Shown here in pieces: positions 8,082 through 17,362 of a stretch of 64,000 nucleotides of DNA. Numbering within the stretch: the first letter of the stretch is position 1; every line of letters begins with the position of its first letter. Made by a program: the position numbers and the translations under genes. Source of the DNA: Fodinicola acaciae (GTDB lineage Bacteria > Actinomycetota > Actinomycetes > Mycobacteriales > HKI-0501); assembly GCF_010993745.1 (NCBI RefSeq), contig NZ_WOTN01000002.1:992001-1056000 (forward strand). The letters run 5' to 3'. The notes beneath the pieces are model-generated. The model saw only the letters and a program-made list of their open reading frames with translations. It searched no databases and was not told where the DNA came from.

Positions 8082-11000
8082 TTAGTGGTACGAGACGGTG
8101 GTGTGCGTGCCGAGGTTGACGGTGAGCGTACGTGCGTCGGCGTTCCACTGCCAGGCGGTGGTTGGCCGGCCGTCGACGAGCACCAGTCGTGGAGCGGTCG
8201 CGCCGAGAAAGCGTACGGTCCAGGTCCGCTGCCGCGCTGGCGCGATTGTCAGCCGGTGTGCGGCATCCGCGTACGAGACGGCGGTCGTCGCGCCACCGTC
8301 CTCGGCGAGCGCGTACCTCCCGTTCGCGCCGACGGCCACGTCGAGGGTTGCCGCGGTCAGCGGGTTCTGTACGTCATTGGCCACATTGGTGCTGCGCAAC
8401 GAAAGAATGCCGCCAGCGCGTACGAGCACCGGCATCGTCGACCAGTCCGTCTTGACGTCCACTGTGGACGGTCCGGTGTAGGTCCTGCCGGTGAAATAGT
8501 CGGTCCAGCTGCCTGGCGGGACCCACACCGAGGTCGTCGCGGTCGTCCCCGGATCGGTCGCCGGCGCCACCAACACGTCCGGGCCGTAGAAATACTCGCC
8601 GCCGGCCGCCGCGTAAGCGTCGGGATCGTTGGGATACTGCAGATACGTCGGTCGTACGATCGGCACGCCGGTGCGGTTTGCCAGTCGTGCCAACGAATAG
8701 GTGTACGGCACCAGCCGCTCGCGCAGGTTCATCGACTTCTCCACCGAAACCCGCGCCGCGTCGCCATATTCCCACGGCAGCCGGTTGCTGTGGTTGCCGT
8801 GAAATCTGAAGATCGGCTGGAAGACCGCCAGCTGCGACCAGCGCACGTAGAGGTCGTCCGGCAGGTTTGCCTGGTTGGCGTTGAAACCGCCGATGTCGTG
8901 GCTGGTCGCCGACAGGCCGGTGGACGCCGCCTCGCCAGGTGTGTAGCCGACCTCGAACCGCAGCGTGTCCCAGCTCGACGTGGTGTCGCCGGTGAAGTGT
9001 ACGGTCGTCCGCTTGTCAGCCCATGGTCCGGTCGGCAGGCCCTGCTGGCCACTGTAGCCACCGGCCTGCAACGAGCCGAAGGCACGCGAGAAGGCGAAAC
9101 CGTTGCGGTTGGCGTATTGGTAGTTGATCCAGGCGTCCGGTGTCACGCCGGCGGCGGAATACCGCGACGGCTCGCAACACCAGTCCAGCCACCAGAAGTC
9201 GACGCCCTGCCGCTCCATCCCCTTGTGCAGGTCGAAATACGCCTTGAGCTGGTCGGGATCGGACCAGTCGAAGACATAGCAGTCACCCTGGTGTGAGGTG
9301 TCGGTGTAGCAACCGGAGGCGGCCTTGGTGAGTTTTCCTTTCGCCGTGGCCATCGCCTGGGCAAACTGCGGATCGGTGCTCAGTACGCTCGGATGGATGT
9401 TGATCGTGTTGTGCAGTCCCATCGACGCCGACCAGTCGAAGAATCCGGTCGGATCGGGAAACTTCGTGGTGTCGATCTGCCAGCCGTCCCAGGTGTCCGG
9501 CGACTTGATGTCGGTGTCGGTGACGAGTACGTCCAGCGGCACGCCTTCCGAGCGAAACTTCGCCAGCATCGCTCGATAGTCGCTTTCGTGGTAGTCGTAA
9601 TATTTCGAATACCACACGCCGTAGGCCCAGCGCGGCAACAGGATCGACGGTCCGGTCAGCGTGGCGAGGTCGCTCAGACCATGCTGGAAATCCGTGCCGT
9701 AGCCGAAAAGATAGCCGTCCTGGTATGGCGTGCCGCCGTGACCGGGTCGTGGACTGACCGCCGCGCCGTCGAAGATGGCCGACGCGGTGTCGTCGAGGAG
9801 ATACCAACCGTCCTGGTAGAGCAGGCCGGGCGTGGTACGCGCCGAGCCGTTCACCCCGTCGAGGCCACGCCGATATCCGCCGAGTGGCGCGTGCGGCAGC
9901 AGCTGTGCGGCGCCGGCTGTGGTGACCGCCACGGTGTCGAGGTTGAGGTGGCACGAGTCGGCGTCAGGACAGCCGATCGTGACGGTGTTGTCGCCTTTTC
10001 GCAACGAAACCGGCACGGACACGATCCGCCACGAGTCCCAGCTGCTGGTCGGCGCCAATGTGACGCGCGACTGGTCGACGGAAACAGAGCGCGGCGTCCC
10101 GACATTCGCATAGCGCAGCTGCAGATCGTACGCGCCATCCGCCGGCAGGCCGGTGATCCGCACGGCATCCGAGGCGCCGGCAACCGTCAGGCCAGCCGCG
10201 AAACCGTCACCGGAAAATCCGTTGTGGTCGGTCTGCGCCGACGCGCCACCGGAAAGATTTCCGTTCTCCGCCTCGCAGATCGCGCCGTACGTGCACGACT
10301 TGACCAGTTGCCCAGGAGGATATCCGGCATCTGGCGCGGTCACCGCCAGGCTGTCGAGGTTGACATGGCCGGAGTCCGCGGCGGTTTTGCTGACCGAGAT
10401 CGAATGTTTGCCCGCCGTCAACGACAGGTCGGCGCTGGTGAAACCCCAGGTGTCCCAGCTGCCGGTGACCGGAAGCGTGAGCGTGTGCGCGGTGCCGTCG
10501 ACCGTCAGTGTGAGCGTACGCGTGACGCTCTGGCCATCGCCGCCGACCGCATTGGCATAGCGGGCGCGGAAAACGTACGGGCCGGCGGTCGCGACCTTGA
10601 GCTGGTAGGTCAGCGAGCCGCCGTTCTGCTCGAAGCCGGCGACAAACCCGCTGCCGGTGTAGCCACTGTGGTCGGCAGCGACCGAGACTCCGTCGAGGCT
10701 GGCGTTTTCCGCCTCGCAGAGCGCGCCAGCCGCGCATTCGGCGGCGGCGGGAAAGGTCGGCCGCGCGGTCACGCCGTTGGCCAGCCGCACGGCGACGTTG
10801 TCGGCGGTGAACGGACCGGAATCGAGCTTGTATCGCAACGAAAGCGCGCTCGTACGGATCGTCAGCCAGCCGTCTTTGCGCTCCGTGCTGAAAGCGGGAG
10901 GCCGAAAGCTGGCCCGACCGATCGCGTTGAAGGTCGCCGCGTCGACGAACTTCGCGTCACCGGCGTATTCCATCCGTACGAGCGTCGGCGACAACACCTC

Positions 11001-11111
11001 GAAACGCGCGTCGCCAGCGACGACAGACGCACGATCTGGCGGTCGTGCCACGACCGGTGTCGGATAAAGGAGAGCCAAAGCGGTGACGGCGGCGGCGATT
11101 CGAGTACGCAT
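8082..11111 (-). CDS. Secreted GH31-family glycosidase with two CBM35-like modules
   Basis: A 1009-residue secreted enzyme. I start at the ATG at 11111, which has GAGGAG six bases upstream and begins MRTRIAAAVTALALL, a Sec signal; an in-frame start 24 bases earlier lacks this. After a GH31 N-terminal beta region, two CBM35-like modules are inserted in tandem (about 130-265 and 280-400), each beginning with a CEAEN motif and ending with NLDSLAV or NLDTVAV. The GH31 barrel follows. The nucleophile Asp is in WWLDWCCEP (about residue 642) and the acid/base Asp is in FTGDTTSSWD (about 705). It probably cleaves alpha-glucosidic or alpha-xylosidic bonds in an external polysaccharide. It lies downstream of a two-component system on the same strand. 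Confidence 0.85.
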   Translation of the reverse strand: MRTRIAAAVTALALLYPTPVVARPPDRASVVAGDARFEVLSPTLVRMEYAGDAKFVDAATFNAIGRASFRPPAFSTERKDGWLTIRTSALSLRYKLDSGPFTADNVAVRLANGVTARPTFPAAAECAAGALCEAENASLDGVSVAADHSGYTGSGFVAGFEQNGGSLTYQLKVATAGPYVFRARYANAVGGDGQSVTRTLTLTVDGTAHTLTLPVTGSWDTWGFTSADLSLTAGKHSISVSKTAADSGHVNLDSLAVTAPDAGYPPGQLVKSCTYGAICEAENGNLSGGASAQTDHNGFSGDGFAAGLTVAGASDAVRITGLPADGAYDLQLRYANVGTPRSVSVDQSRVTLAPTSSWDSWRIVSVPVSLRKGDNTVTIGCPDADSCHLNLDTVAVTTAGAAQLLPHAPLGGYRRGLDGVNGSARTTPGLLYQDGWYLLDDTASAIFDGAAVSPRPGHGGTPYQDGYLFGYGTDFQHGLSDLATLTGPSILLPRWAYGVWYSKYYDYHESDYRAMLAKFRSEGVPLDVLVTDTDIKSPDTWDGWQIDTTKFPDPTGFFDWSASMGLHNTINIHPSVLSTDPQFAQAMATAKGKLTKAASGCYTDTSHQGDCYVFDWSDPDQLKAYFDLHKGMERQGVDFWWLDWCCEPSRYSAAGVTPDAWINYQYANRNGFAFSRAFGSLQAGGYSGQQGLPTGPWADKRTTVHFTGDTTSSWDTLRFEVGYTPGEAASTGLSATSHDIGGFNANQANLPDDLYVRWSQLAVFQPIFRFHGNHSNRLPWEYGDAARVSVEKSMNLRERLVPYTYSLARLANRTGVPIVRPTYLQYPNDPDAYAAAGGEYFYGPDVLVAPATDPGTTATTSVWVPPGSWTDYFTGRTYTGPSTVDVKTDWSTMPVLVRAGGILSLRSTNVANDVQNPLTAATLDVAVGANGRYALAEDGGATTAVSYADAAHRLTIAPARQRTWTVRFLGATAPRLVLVDGRPTTAWQWNADARTLTVNLGTHTTVSYH

Positions 11112-11180
11112 GCAGACTCCTCGCGCAGACGGCAAAAGGACTCTACAGCGGCAATATCGCCAATTCGTGGCCGAAACAGG

Positions 11181-11831
11181 TCAGCGGGTGACCAGGCCGG
11201 CGTCGTAGGCGAGCAGGCCGGCCTGCGTGCGGTTGGCGCAGTCCAGCTTCACCAGCATCCGCGACACATAGCCTTTGACGGTCGCCTCGGACAGGAAGAG
11301 CCGCTCGGCGATCTGCGCGTTGGACAGCCCTTCGCCGAGGCAGGTGAGCACGTCGATCTCGCGTTCGGTGAGGCCGCGCACCAGTTTCCGGGCCCGGTCG
11401 CGCACGTCCTGCTCACCGGCGGACGCGGCGACGAGCCGGCGCGCGGCCGCCGGAGACAGCACGGTGTGACCGTCGGCGGCGACGCGTACGAGACCGATCA
11501 GGTCCTCGGGCGGCGTCGATTTCACCAGGAAACCGGCCGCGCCGGCGCGCAAAGCCCGTACGACATACTGGTCGGCGTCGAAGGTCGTCAACGCGACCAC
11601 CGCTGGCGGATCCGGCAGCTGTTTGATCCGTTCGATGGCGGTCAGGCCGTCGACGCCGGGCATCCGCAGGTCCATCAGCACGACGCGCGGCCGCTCCCGT
11701 ACGACCGACTCCACCGCCGCGGCGCCGTCGTGCGCCACGTCGACCACCTCGATGTCATCGGCCGAGCCGAGAATTGTCCGCAGGTGCGCACAAACCATCG
11801 GCTCATCGTCGACCACCACCACGCGGATCAT
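11181..11831 (-). CDS. NarL/LuxR-family response regulator
   Basis: A 216-residue two-domain regulator. The receiver domain starts MIRVVVVDDEP and carries the phosphoacceptor Asp at about residue 54 in VLMDLRMPGVDG, with the switch Thr and Lys at about 82 and 104 (VALTTFD, LVKST). The C-terminal LuxR helix-turn-helix spans about 148-205 (LTEREIDVLTCLGEGLSNAQ). The start overlaps the upstream truncated kinase by four bases, so kinase and regulator are coupled. The next gene on the strand is the GH31 enzyme 70 bases away, a plausible target or simply the next unit. Confidence 0.92.
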   Translation of the reverse strand: MIRVVVVDDEPMVCAHLRTILGSADDIEVVDVAHDGAAAVESVVRERPRVVLMDLRMPGVDGLTAIERIKQLPDPPAVVALTTFDADQYVVRALRAGAAGFLVKSTPPEDLIGLVRVAADGHTVLSPAAARRLVAASAGEQDVRDRARKLVRGLTEREIDVLTCLGEGLSNAQIAERLFLSEATVKGYVSRMLVKLDCANRTQAGLLAYDAGLVTR

Positions 11832-12616
11832 GCCAATTCCTTCACGTCGATACGCAAAACGCCGATCATGTCTCGCAACTCCTCAAGTGCCTCACAGCCG
11901 ACGGTACGCAGCCGCTCGGCCGCTTCGCGCACCTCCGGGTCCACAGTGGACATCCGGATCGCGCCAGCCTGCAACACCATCAGGCTGATCCGGTGCGTGA
12001 CCACGTCGTGCAGGTCGGAGGCGAGCCGCATCCGCTCCTGCGCGCGGGCCAGCTCGGCCGCCTGCTCCTGGTCGCGCTCGGCCTGCTCGGCGCGCTCGCG
12101 CAGCTCCTGGACGAGCCGGCCGCGCGCGGCAAGGTACGCACCGACCAGCGCTGGGGCGCTGATCAGCGTGAGACCACCATAGACAGAGCCAAAATGTGGA
12201 TCCCACGGCCGTGCCGCGACGACCGTGACCACGGCGAGCAGTCCCCAGATGATCCACACTCGGCGCGTACGTTTGCCGTAATGCACCATGCTGTTGACCG
12301 TCACGCTGGTGGAAATCTGCATCCACACGTTCACCGACAGGAAAACCGACAGCTGGCCGGTCTCGGCCGGCGGTGACAGCAGCACGGCCAACAGCGATCC
12401 GAGGGTGCCGACGACTCCGGAGAGAATCGGGATTTCCTTGCGCCACAGGAAAATCGGCGAGATCATCGCCTCGATGGCGAGCGCGATCCAGGGTCCTGGC
12501 GTGTCGAAATGGCCGACCCACGGCAGTGCGCCGACAACGCCGGTCGCGACAACGAGGACGAGCAGGACGATCACCGAACCGATGTCCCAGCGGTCGGCCG
12601 GCGGCGGCCACCTCAT
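11828..12616 (-). CDS. Histidine-kinase-like protein lacking the ATPase domain
   Basis: A 262-residue membrane protein with about four to five transmembrane segments (residues 12-160), a cytoplasmic coiled coil (165-195) and an intact HisKA_3 dimerisation and phosphotransfer segment. The phosphoacceptor His is in SDLHDVVTHR (His203). The protein stops at GVLRIDVKELA, just where the HATPase_c domain should begin. No N, G1 or G2 box is present in it or in the following sequence, which is the response regulator. It overlaps its neighbours on both sides by four bases. It is a paralogue of the full kinase encoded immediately upstream. It could be phosphorylated in trans, act as a heterodimeric sensor subunit, or be a decaying duplicate. 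Confidence 0.85.
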   Translation of the reverse strand: MRWPPPADRWDIGSVIVLLVLVVATGVVGALPWVGHFDTPGPWIALAIEAMISPIFLWRKEIPILSGVVGTLGSLLAVLLSPPAETGQLSVFLSVNVWMQISTSVTVNSMVHYGKRTRRVWIIWGLLAVVTVVAARPWDPHFGSVYGGLTLISAPALVGAYLAARGRLVQELRERAEQAERDQEQAAELARAQERMRLASDLHDVVTHRISLMVLQAGAIRMSTVDPEVREAAERLRTVGCEALEELRDMIGVLRIDVKELA

Positions 12617-13893
12617 GCGTGTGCCGCCGTCGGTACGTACGCCGGCAACGTCACCTCGACGGCGAACCCGCCTTCGCCGTCGGGGCCGGCGTGGAAGGCG
12701 CCATGCACCAGCTCGACGCGGTGGCGCAGGCCGGTCAGTCCGGAACCAGAGCCGCTGCGGCTGAGCGCCCTGTCGGGCGACGCGGCGCTGTTGCGTACGG
12801 TCAGACGCACCTGATCGGCGCCGTAGTGCACACGAATACGCACGTCAGCGTCCGGAGCGTGCTTGTGGACGTTGGTCAGGGCCTCCTGGACGACGCGATA
12901 CGCCGTACGCGCGACCGCCGGTGAGGTCATGAGCGGGTTGCCGGCCTCGGTCAGCGTCACGCGTACGCCTGCGGCTTCGGAGTCTGCCACGAGCGCCGAC
13001 AGATCAGGCAGCGAAGCCGGCGTCTCCGGTCGTTCCGGCTCCTCCATGCGGGCGGTCTGCAGCACGCCAAGGAGCTCGTGCAGCTCAGAGAGCGCCTGGC
13101 GACCGGCTTCGCTGAGGTCGGTCGCGGCGGTCCTGGTCGCCTCGTCGGCGGCGACACTCAACGCGCCGGCCTGCAACACCATGAGGTTGACGCGATCGCT
13201 GACGACGTCATGCATCTCCGAGGCGAGACGTCGGCGTTCCTCCGCGCGCGCTTGCTCGGCGAGCCGGTGTTGCTCGCGTACGGCCCGCTCGGCGCGGTCT
13301 TTCAGCGCCTGGATCAGCCGGCGGCGCGCCGACACGTAAAGGCCGAGCAGCGCGGGGATCGCGGTGAAGACGAGGCCACCGGCGATCGCGTTGACCCCCG
13401 GCTGCCATGGACGTACGGCGATGATCGTCATGATCGCGATCGATCCCCACGCATATGCGCGCTTGCGGCCGCTGGTGTACGCGATCGCGGCGTAGCAGAC
13501 GAACGGCGCCTCGAGCGTGGCCCATGCGCCGTTGAGCGTGTCGCCGGAGACGATGAGCGTGCCGGTGGTGACCAGGAAGTATGCCGGTGTGAACAGGAAG
13601 GCGATCAGCTGGAGGCCGCACAGCAGCACCGGCACGCGCCGGCGCAGGAGCAGCGTCGCCGACTCGACCACGTGCGTGACCAGCAGAAACCACGGAATTT
13701 CCAGGACCAGACGCTGCTGGTCGGCATGCCACGAGACGATGCCGATCAGCACCGGCACGCCGAGCACCGCAACGCCGGCGGCCAGCAGGATGTCGGTGAC
13801 CGCATCCCGGCGCGAGTCCCAGAACGGCCGCCTGAACATGTGCTTCACGCTAGCCGCGGCGCGTACGCCAACGACAGCGCTGTGCGACGACAC
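12613..13893 (-). CDS. NarL-type sensor histidine kinase, full length
   Basis: A protein of up to 426 residues with a membrane domain of several helices (about 33-185), a coiled coil, HisKA_3 with the phosphoacceptor His228 in SEMHDVVSDR, and a complete HATPase_c region including VVQEALTNVHKHA (N box) and SGSGLTGLRHRVEL (G box). It would sense an envelope or membrane signal and phosphorylate the NarL-type regulator two genes downstream. The start is uncertain: a GTG at 13893 and an ATG at 13839 (MFRRPFWDSRRD) are both possible and neither has a strong Shine-Dalgarno. It overlaps the truncated paralogue by four bases. Confidence 0.9.
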   Translation of the reverse strand: MSSHSAVVGVRAAASVKHMFRRPFWDSRRDAVTDILLAAGVAVLGVPVLIGIVSWHADQQRLVLEIPWFLLVTHVVESATLLLRRRVPVLLCGLQLIAFLFTPAYFLVTTGTLIVSGDTLNGAWATLEAPFVCYAAIAYTSGRKRAYAWGSIAIMTIIAVRPWQPGVNAIAGGLVFTAIPALLGLYVSARRRLIQALKDRAERAVREQHRLAEQARAEERRRLASEMHDVVSDRVNLMVLQAGALSVAADEATRTAATDLSEAGRQALSELHELLGVLQTARMEEPERPETPASLPDLSALVADSEAAGVRVTLTEAGNPLMTSPAVARTAYRVVQEALTNVHKHAPDADVRIRVHYGADQVRLTVRNSAASPDRALSRSGSGSGLTGLRHRVELVHGAFHAGPDGEGGFAVEVTLPAYVPTAAHA

Positions 13894-13938
13894 GATACGA
13901 AAGTCGCACCGGTTACCTACGTACGCAACTGCGACCTC

Positions 13939-16869
13939 TCAACTCTCGCGCAGGTCGGCGCGGGACCGGGCGCCGGACTTGTGCAGCACCCGCGCCACGT
14001 GATGCTCGACCGTACGCGGAGACAGGAACAGCACCTCGGCGATCTCGCGGTTGGAGTGGCCGCGCGCGAGCAGCCGCGCCACGTCCTTCTCGCGCGGCGA
14101 CAGCTCGTCGCCGTAACCGCGCCGGCCGCGCCGGGACCGTACGACGTTTCCGTGGCCGCGCAACGCATGCTGGCACCGTGCCGCGTCGCGTGTCGCACCG
14201 AGAGCGGTGAACGTCTCGGCCAACGGCCCGAGCTCGTGCGCCGCGTCCGCGCCGCGTACGACCACCGCTCGCTCCGCCGCCAGCGCGGCGTCATAGGGCG
14301 CGGGCAGCGCCGCGTAGGCGTCGGCCGCGGCGGTCAACCGCGCGACCGCCGCTCGGCTTTCTCCTGAGTACGAATGCAAAATCCCGAGCCCGTGCAGCAG
14401 GCCGGCGTGCGCGAGCGGCGCGCTGCGGCCGACGATGCCGCTGCCGTACGAGTCGACCAGCACGCGTGCCGCCGGCACGTCCCCGGACCGGCAGAAGGCC
14501 TCGACCGCGACCGGCAGCAGCTCGGCGGCCCAGACCCACACGCCTTTGCGGCGAGCCAACGAAATCGCGCCGCGTACGGCCAGAACGGCCTCCGCCACCT
14601 CGTCGCGGGACAGGTGCAGCCGCGCTCGCGCCGCCGCCGCGCTGATGACCATCGGCGCGCACGACTCCGCCGCACTGCGCAGGCCCGGCCGGTCGAGCCG
14701 GGTCAGCGCGCTGTCCCACTCGCCGGCCGCGATCGCCAGCGACGCCAACACCAACGACAGCTCGTCGGCGACGATCTGTACGTCGATGTAGCGCTCAAGC
14801 AGGTCCTCGGACCGCTGGCTCAACCCCTGCCACTGACCAGTCCACCAGTCCAGGTGCGCGCCGGTCGCGTCGCTGACACTGCACACGTACGGCACCCCGC
14901 CGCCGGCGTCGGCCAGCTCGCGGCTGATCCGTAGAAACCGCCGCGCCGGACGGAAATAGCCGACCCAGCCGCATGCGTCGGCAACGTTCGCATGAGCGCG
15001 CGTCAACGCTCGCCGTTCCTCCGCGTCAGCGGCCCGCTCCGGCAAGTCCGCTGCCAGGTTGAGGCCATCGGGGTCGCCGAGCTGGATCAACGTGTGCATG
15101 TGGTTGGCCGAAGCGCTGAACCGTACGGCCAGATCTGCCGTTTCCTGGATGCCCCGCGCGACCTTCGGCAGCCACCGCTCGGCCTCGCGCGCCGGAGTCT
15201 CGCCAAACTGGGCCACCGCGAGCACCGACATGCCCAGCAGCGCGGACGCCGGGTTGGAGTCGGCCATCTGTGCGACCGCCTGCTCCAGGTCGGCGCGGCC
15301 GGCGTCCAGGCTGCCGGATCGCCGCAGGGCCAGCAGGCCACGGTGAAACCGCAGCTCACCGCGGGTCGGACCGGTCAGTCGCGGGTCCTCCAGCAGCTGG
15401 CCGAGAGTGGCGATCATGCCGCCGCTGCCGACCATCCCCAGCGCGTACGCGCCAAGGGACCGCGCGACCCGGTTGACCTGGTCACCGGAGATCGTCGGCT
15501 CGTCGATCAGCTCCAGCAGCAGCTCACACGCCAGCGCCGAGTCGCCGTTGTCGTGTGCGGCCGCGGCCGCGCGCTCGGCGGTCGCGAGCCACTCGCCGAT
15601 CTGCTCGGCGGCGCGCAGGTGCTTGGCGATCTGTACGAGCGGCAGCTCCGGCTCGCCGCGCAGCACCGACGCCGCGCGCGCGTGCAGGCCGCGGCGGTAT
15701 GGCCCGTCGAGCGCGTCGTACACCGCCTGCCGCGCCAGCGCGTGCCGGAATCCGTATCGGTTGGGCGAGGCCTCGACCAACACGCCCGCGCGCAACGCGG
15801 CGACGATGCCTTCGTCCGTGTCCATTTCCGACAGGTCGGCCACCGCGCCGACCAGCGCTGCCGACGCCGGCACCGCGAGCACGGCGGCGGCCTGCGCGAC
15901 GAGTACGGCCTCCGGCGACAGCCGGTCGAGCCGGTCGGCCATGCCTTGGCGCAGCAGCGTCGGCACCTCGACGCTGTCCAGCAGCGACTCGGCGGCACTG
16001 CCCGTGCTGCGTACGGCTCCGGCCGGATCGCGCAGCGCGTGCAGAGTTTCCTCGACGACGAAAGGAATTCCGGCCGTACGGTGGAACAGCCGGCCGGCGA
16101 AGTCGGAGGAGACGTCGGGTTCGCCGACCAGCGCGGCGGTCAGCCGCGAGACGTGTCCCTCGTCCAGCGGCGCCAGCCGGATCACCGCGGACGTCGTGCC
16201 GGGTCCCTGCCGGTGCGCGCCGGTCAGCGGCACCGCCGCCGGCTCCTCCGGCCGGTAGGTGGCGAGCACGCAGACGTTGTCGGCCGGCTGCGCCACCAGG
16301 AAGTTGAGCACGTCGCGCGTGCCCTCGTCGGCCCAGTGCAGGTCCTCGACGACCAGCAGGGTGGGGCCACATGTGGACAGAAGCTCGCGGATCGCGCGGA
16401 ACATCCGGTGCCGCTCGGCGCGCGCGTCGCCCAGCGACTCGGGCATCGGTGGCAGCTGGTCGGCGATCTCGTCGAGCAACGGACGCAGCGCGCCGACGAC
16501 CGGATTGAGCGTACGGCCGGCGCGTTGCAGCCGGTCGAGCTGCTCGGCCGCGTTGCCGAGCGCGTCGACGATCGGGCCGTACGGGAAGGGCTCGCGCAGC
16601 GGCTGACACCAGCCGACCGCGGCCCAGTGCCGGCGCAGCTCCGGCTGCTGGAGCAGCTCCTGGACCAGCCGGCTCTTGCCGATGCCGGCCTCGCCTTCCA
16701 GCAGTACGACAGCGGGCGGCTGGCTCGCCACGTCGACCAGCGCACGCAGCTCGGCGGACCGGCCGACCAGCACCGGCGACGTGGCACGCACGACGATCGC
16801 CGAGCTACCGGTGACCAGACCGGCCGGGCCGGCAGCGTGCGGTGCTGCGATGACCTGCTCCTGGTGCAT
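13939..16869 (-). CDS. LAL-type LuxR regulator with AAA ATPase domain
   Basis: A 976-residue cytoplasmic regulator of the large ATP-binding LuxR class. I choose the ATG at 16869 (MHQEQVIAAP), which has GAGGAC at good distance; an in-frame start 78 bases upstream has no such site. Near residues 45-65 it has LVGRSAELRAL and the Walker A GEAGIGKSR. A Walker B-like LLVVEDLHWADEGT follows near 150. A long helical (TPR-like) middle follows, and a LuxR HTH at the C-terminus begins LSPREKDVARLLARGHSNRE. These proteins typically activate secondary metabolism or sugar use. The gene ends 46 bases before the sensor kinase gene on the same strand, so it may lead a four-gene regulatory operon. Confidence 0.9.
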   Translation of the reverse strand: MHQEQVIAAPHAAGPAGLVTGSSAIVVRATSPVLVGRSAELRALVDVASQPPAVVLLEGEAGIGKSRLVQELLQQPELRRHWAAVGWCQPLREPFPYGPIVDALGNAAEQLDRLQRAGRTLNPVVGALRPLLDEIADQLPPMPESLGDARAERHRMFRAIRELLSTCGPTLLVVEDLHWADEGTRDVLNFLVAQPADNVCVLATYRPEEPAAVPLTGAHRQGPGTTSAVIRLAPLDEGHVSRLTAALVGEPDVSSDFAGRLFHRTAGIPFVVEETLHALRDPAGAVRSTGSAAESLLDSVEVPTLLRQGMADRLDRLSPEAVLVAQAAAVLAVPASAALVGAVADLSEMDTDEGIVAALRAGVLVEASPNRYGFRHALARQAVYDALDGPYRRGLHARAASVLRGEPELPLVQIAKHLRAAEQIGEWLATAERAAAAAHDNGDSALACELLLELIDEPTISGDQVNRVARSLGAYALGMVGSGGMIATLGQLLEDPRLTGPTRGELRFHRGLLALRRSGSLDAGRADLEQAVAQMADSNPASALLGMSVLAVAQFGETPAREAERWLPKVARGIQETADLAVRFSASANHMHTLIQLGDPDGLNLAADLPERAADAEERRALTRAHANVADACGWVGYFRPARRFLRISRELADAGGGVPYVCSVSDATGAHLDWWTGQWQGLSQRSEDLLERYIDVQIVADELSLVLASLAIAAGEWDSALTRLDRPGLRSAAESCAPMVISAAAARARLHLSRDEVAEAVLAVRGAISLARRKGVWVWAAELLPVAVEAFCRSGDVPAARVLVDSYGSGIVGRSAPLAHAGLLHGLGILHSYSGESRAAVARLTAAADAYAALPAPYDAALAAERAVVVRGADAAHELGPLAETFTALGATRDAARCQHALRGHGNVVRSRRGRRGYGDELSPREKDVARLLARGHSNREIAEVLFLSPRTVEHHVARVLHKSGARSRADLRES

Positions 16870-17362
16870 ATAGCGTCCTCGTTCGGTCGGAAACGAGTGG
16901 CCGATGCTGGACTTTGCGTGACACCGGCCGTTTCGTACGCGCGGCACATTTGGCGATAAAAGGCGTGTTACTACCCAGTATAACCCCGACTACGTCACGG
17001 AAGGTAACGGTTTGCCGAACCGGCTTCCTGGCTGGCGGAGGTATCGCATCAATTCCTACCAATTCGGACGACGATCGCGGGATGAGCTGTCCTGTCCATC
17101 AATAGTGCCGGATGATCCCAACCTCCGCAGTCTGGCGAGAGCCGGCATGCATCCACCAATACGCGGCAAAAAGACAGCATTAGTCAAGCATTAGTTAGGT
17201 GGGGCCTACGCATTGTTTCGGCGGCGGCCGGCACCGAAGGTGATGGGAACGCGGCCGCGTGATCTTGATTCCCCGCTCCGTACGCCGACCTGCCCGGAAA
17301 CCGGATTTCCGTGCGCTCGGTCGGTTACGGACAGTGACCTCGCGTGCCCCAAGGAGGCAGCC
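16870..17362. other. Divergent intergenic region between the LAL regulator and the subtilisin gene
   Basis: Nearly 500 bases with no convincing gene. A minus-strand -10-like TATACT lies at 16982-16977, about 108 bases before the LAL start, without a clear -35. An 8-base direct repeat is at 17177-17195, on the subtilisin side. An open frame upstream of the subtilisin start is not taken as coding because a strong Shine-Dalgarno sits directly before the GTG at 17363. Confidence 0.5.
17177..17195 (+). promoter_or_regulatory. Direct repeat GCATTAGT, spaced one helical turn
   Basis: Two identical 8-base copies at 17177-17184 and 17188-17195, with an 11-base period. Repeats in phase with the helix are typical binding sites for a dimeric or tandem-binding regulator. 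The site lies about 170 bases upstream of the subtilisin GTG and is noticeably AT-rich for this genome. Confidence 0.35.

Noticed and set aside
9393-12182. A 929-codon open frame on the plus strand opposite the GH31 and regulator genes
   Set aside because: The minus strand encodes GH31, receiver and kinase domains with all motifs; the plus-strand translation is compositionally biased and unlike any protein.
14992-16959. A 655-codon plus-strand frame opposite the LAL regulator
   Set aside because: The LAL regulator has a Walker A motif and a LuxR HTH; the opposite frame is a shadow.
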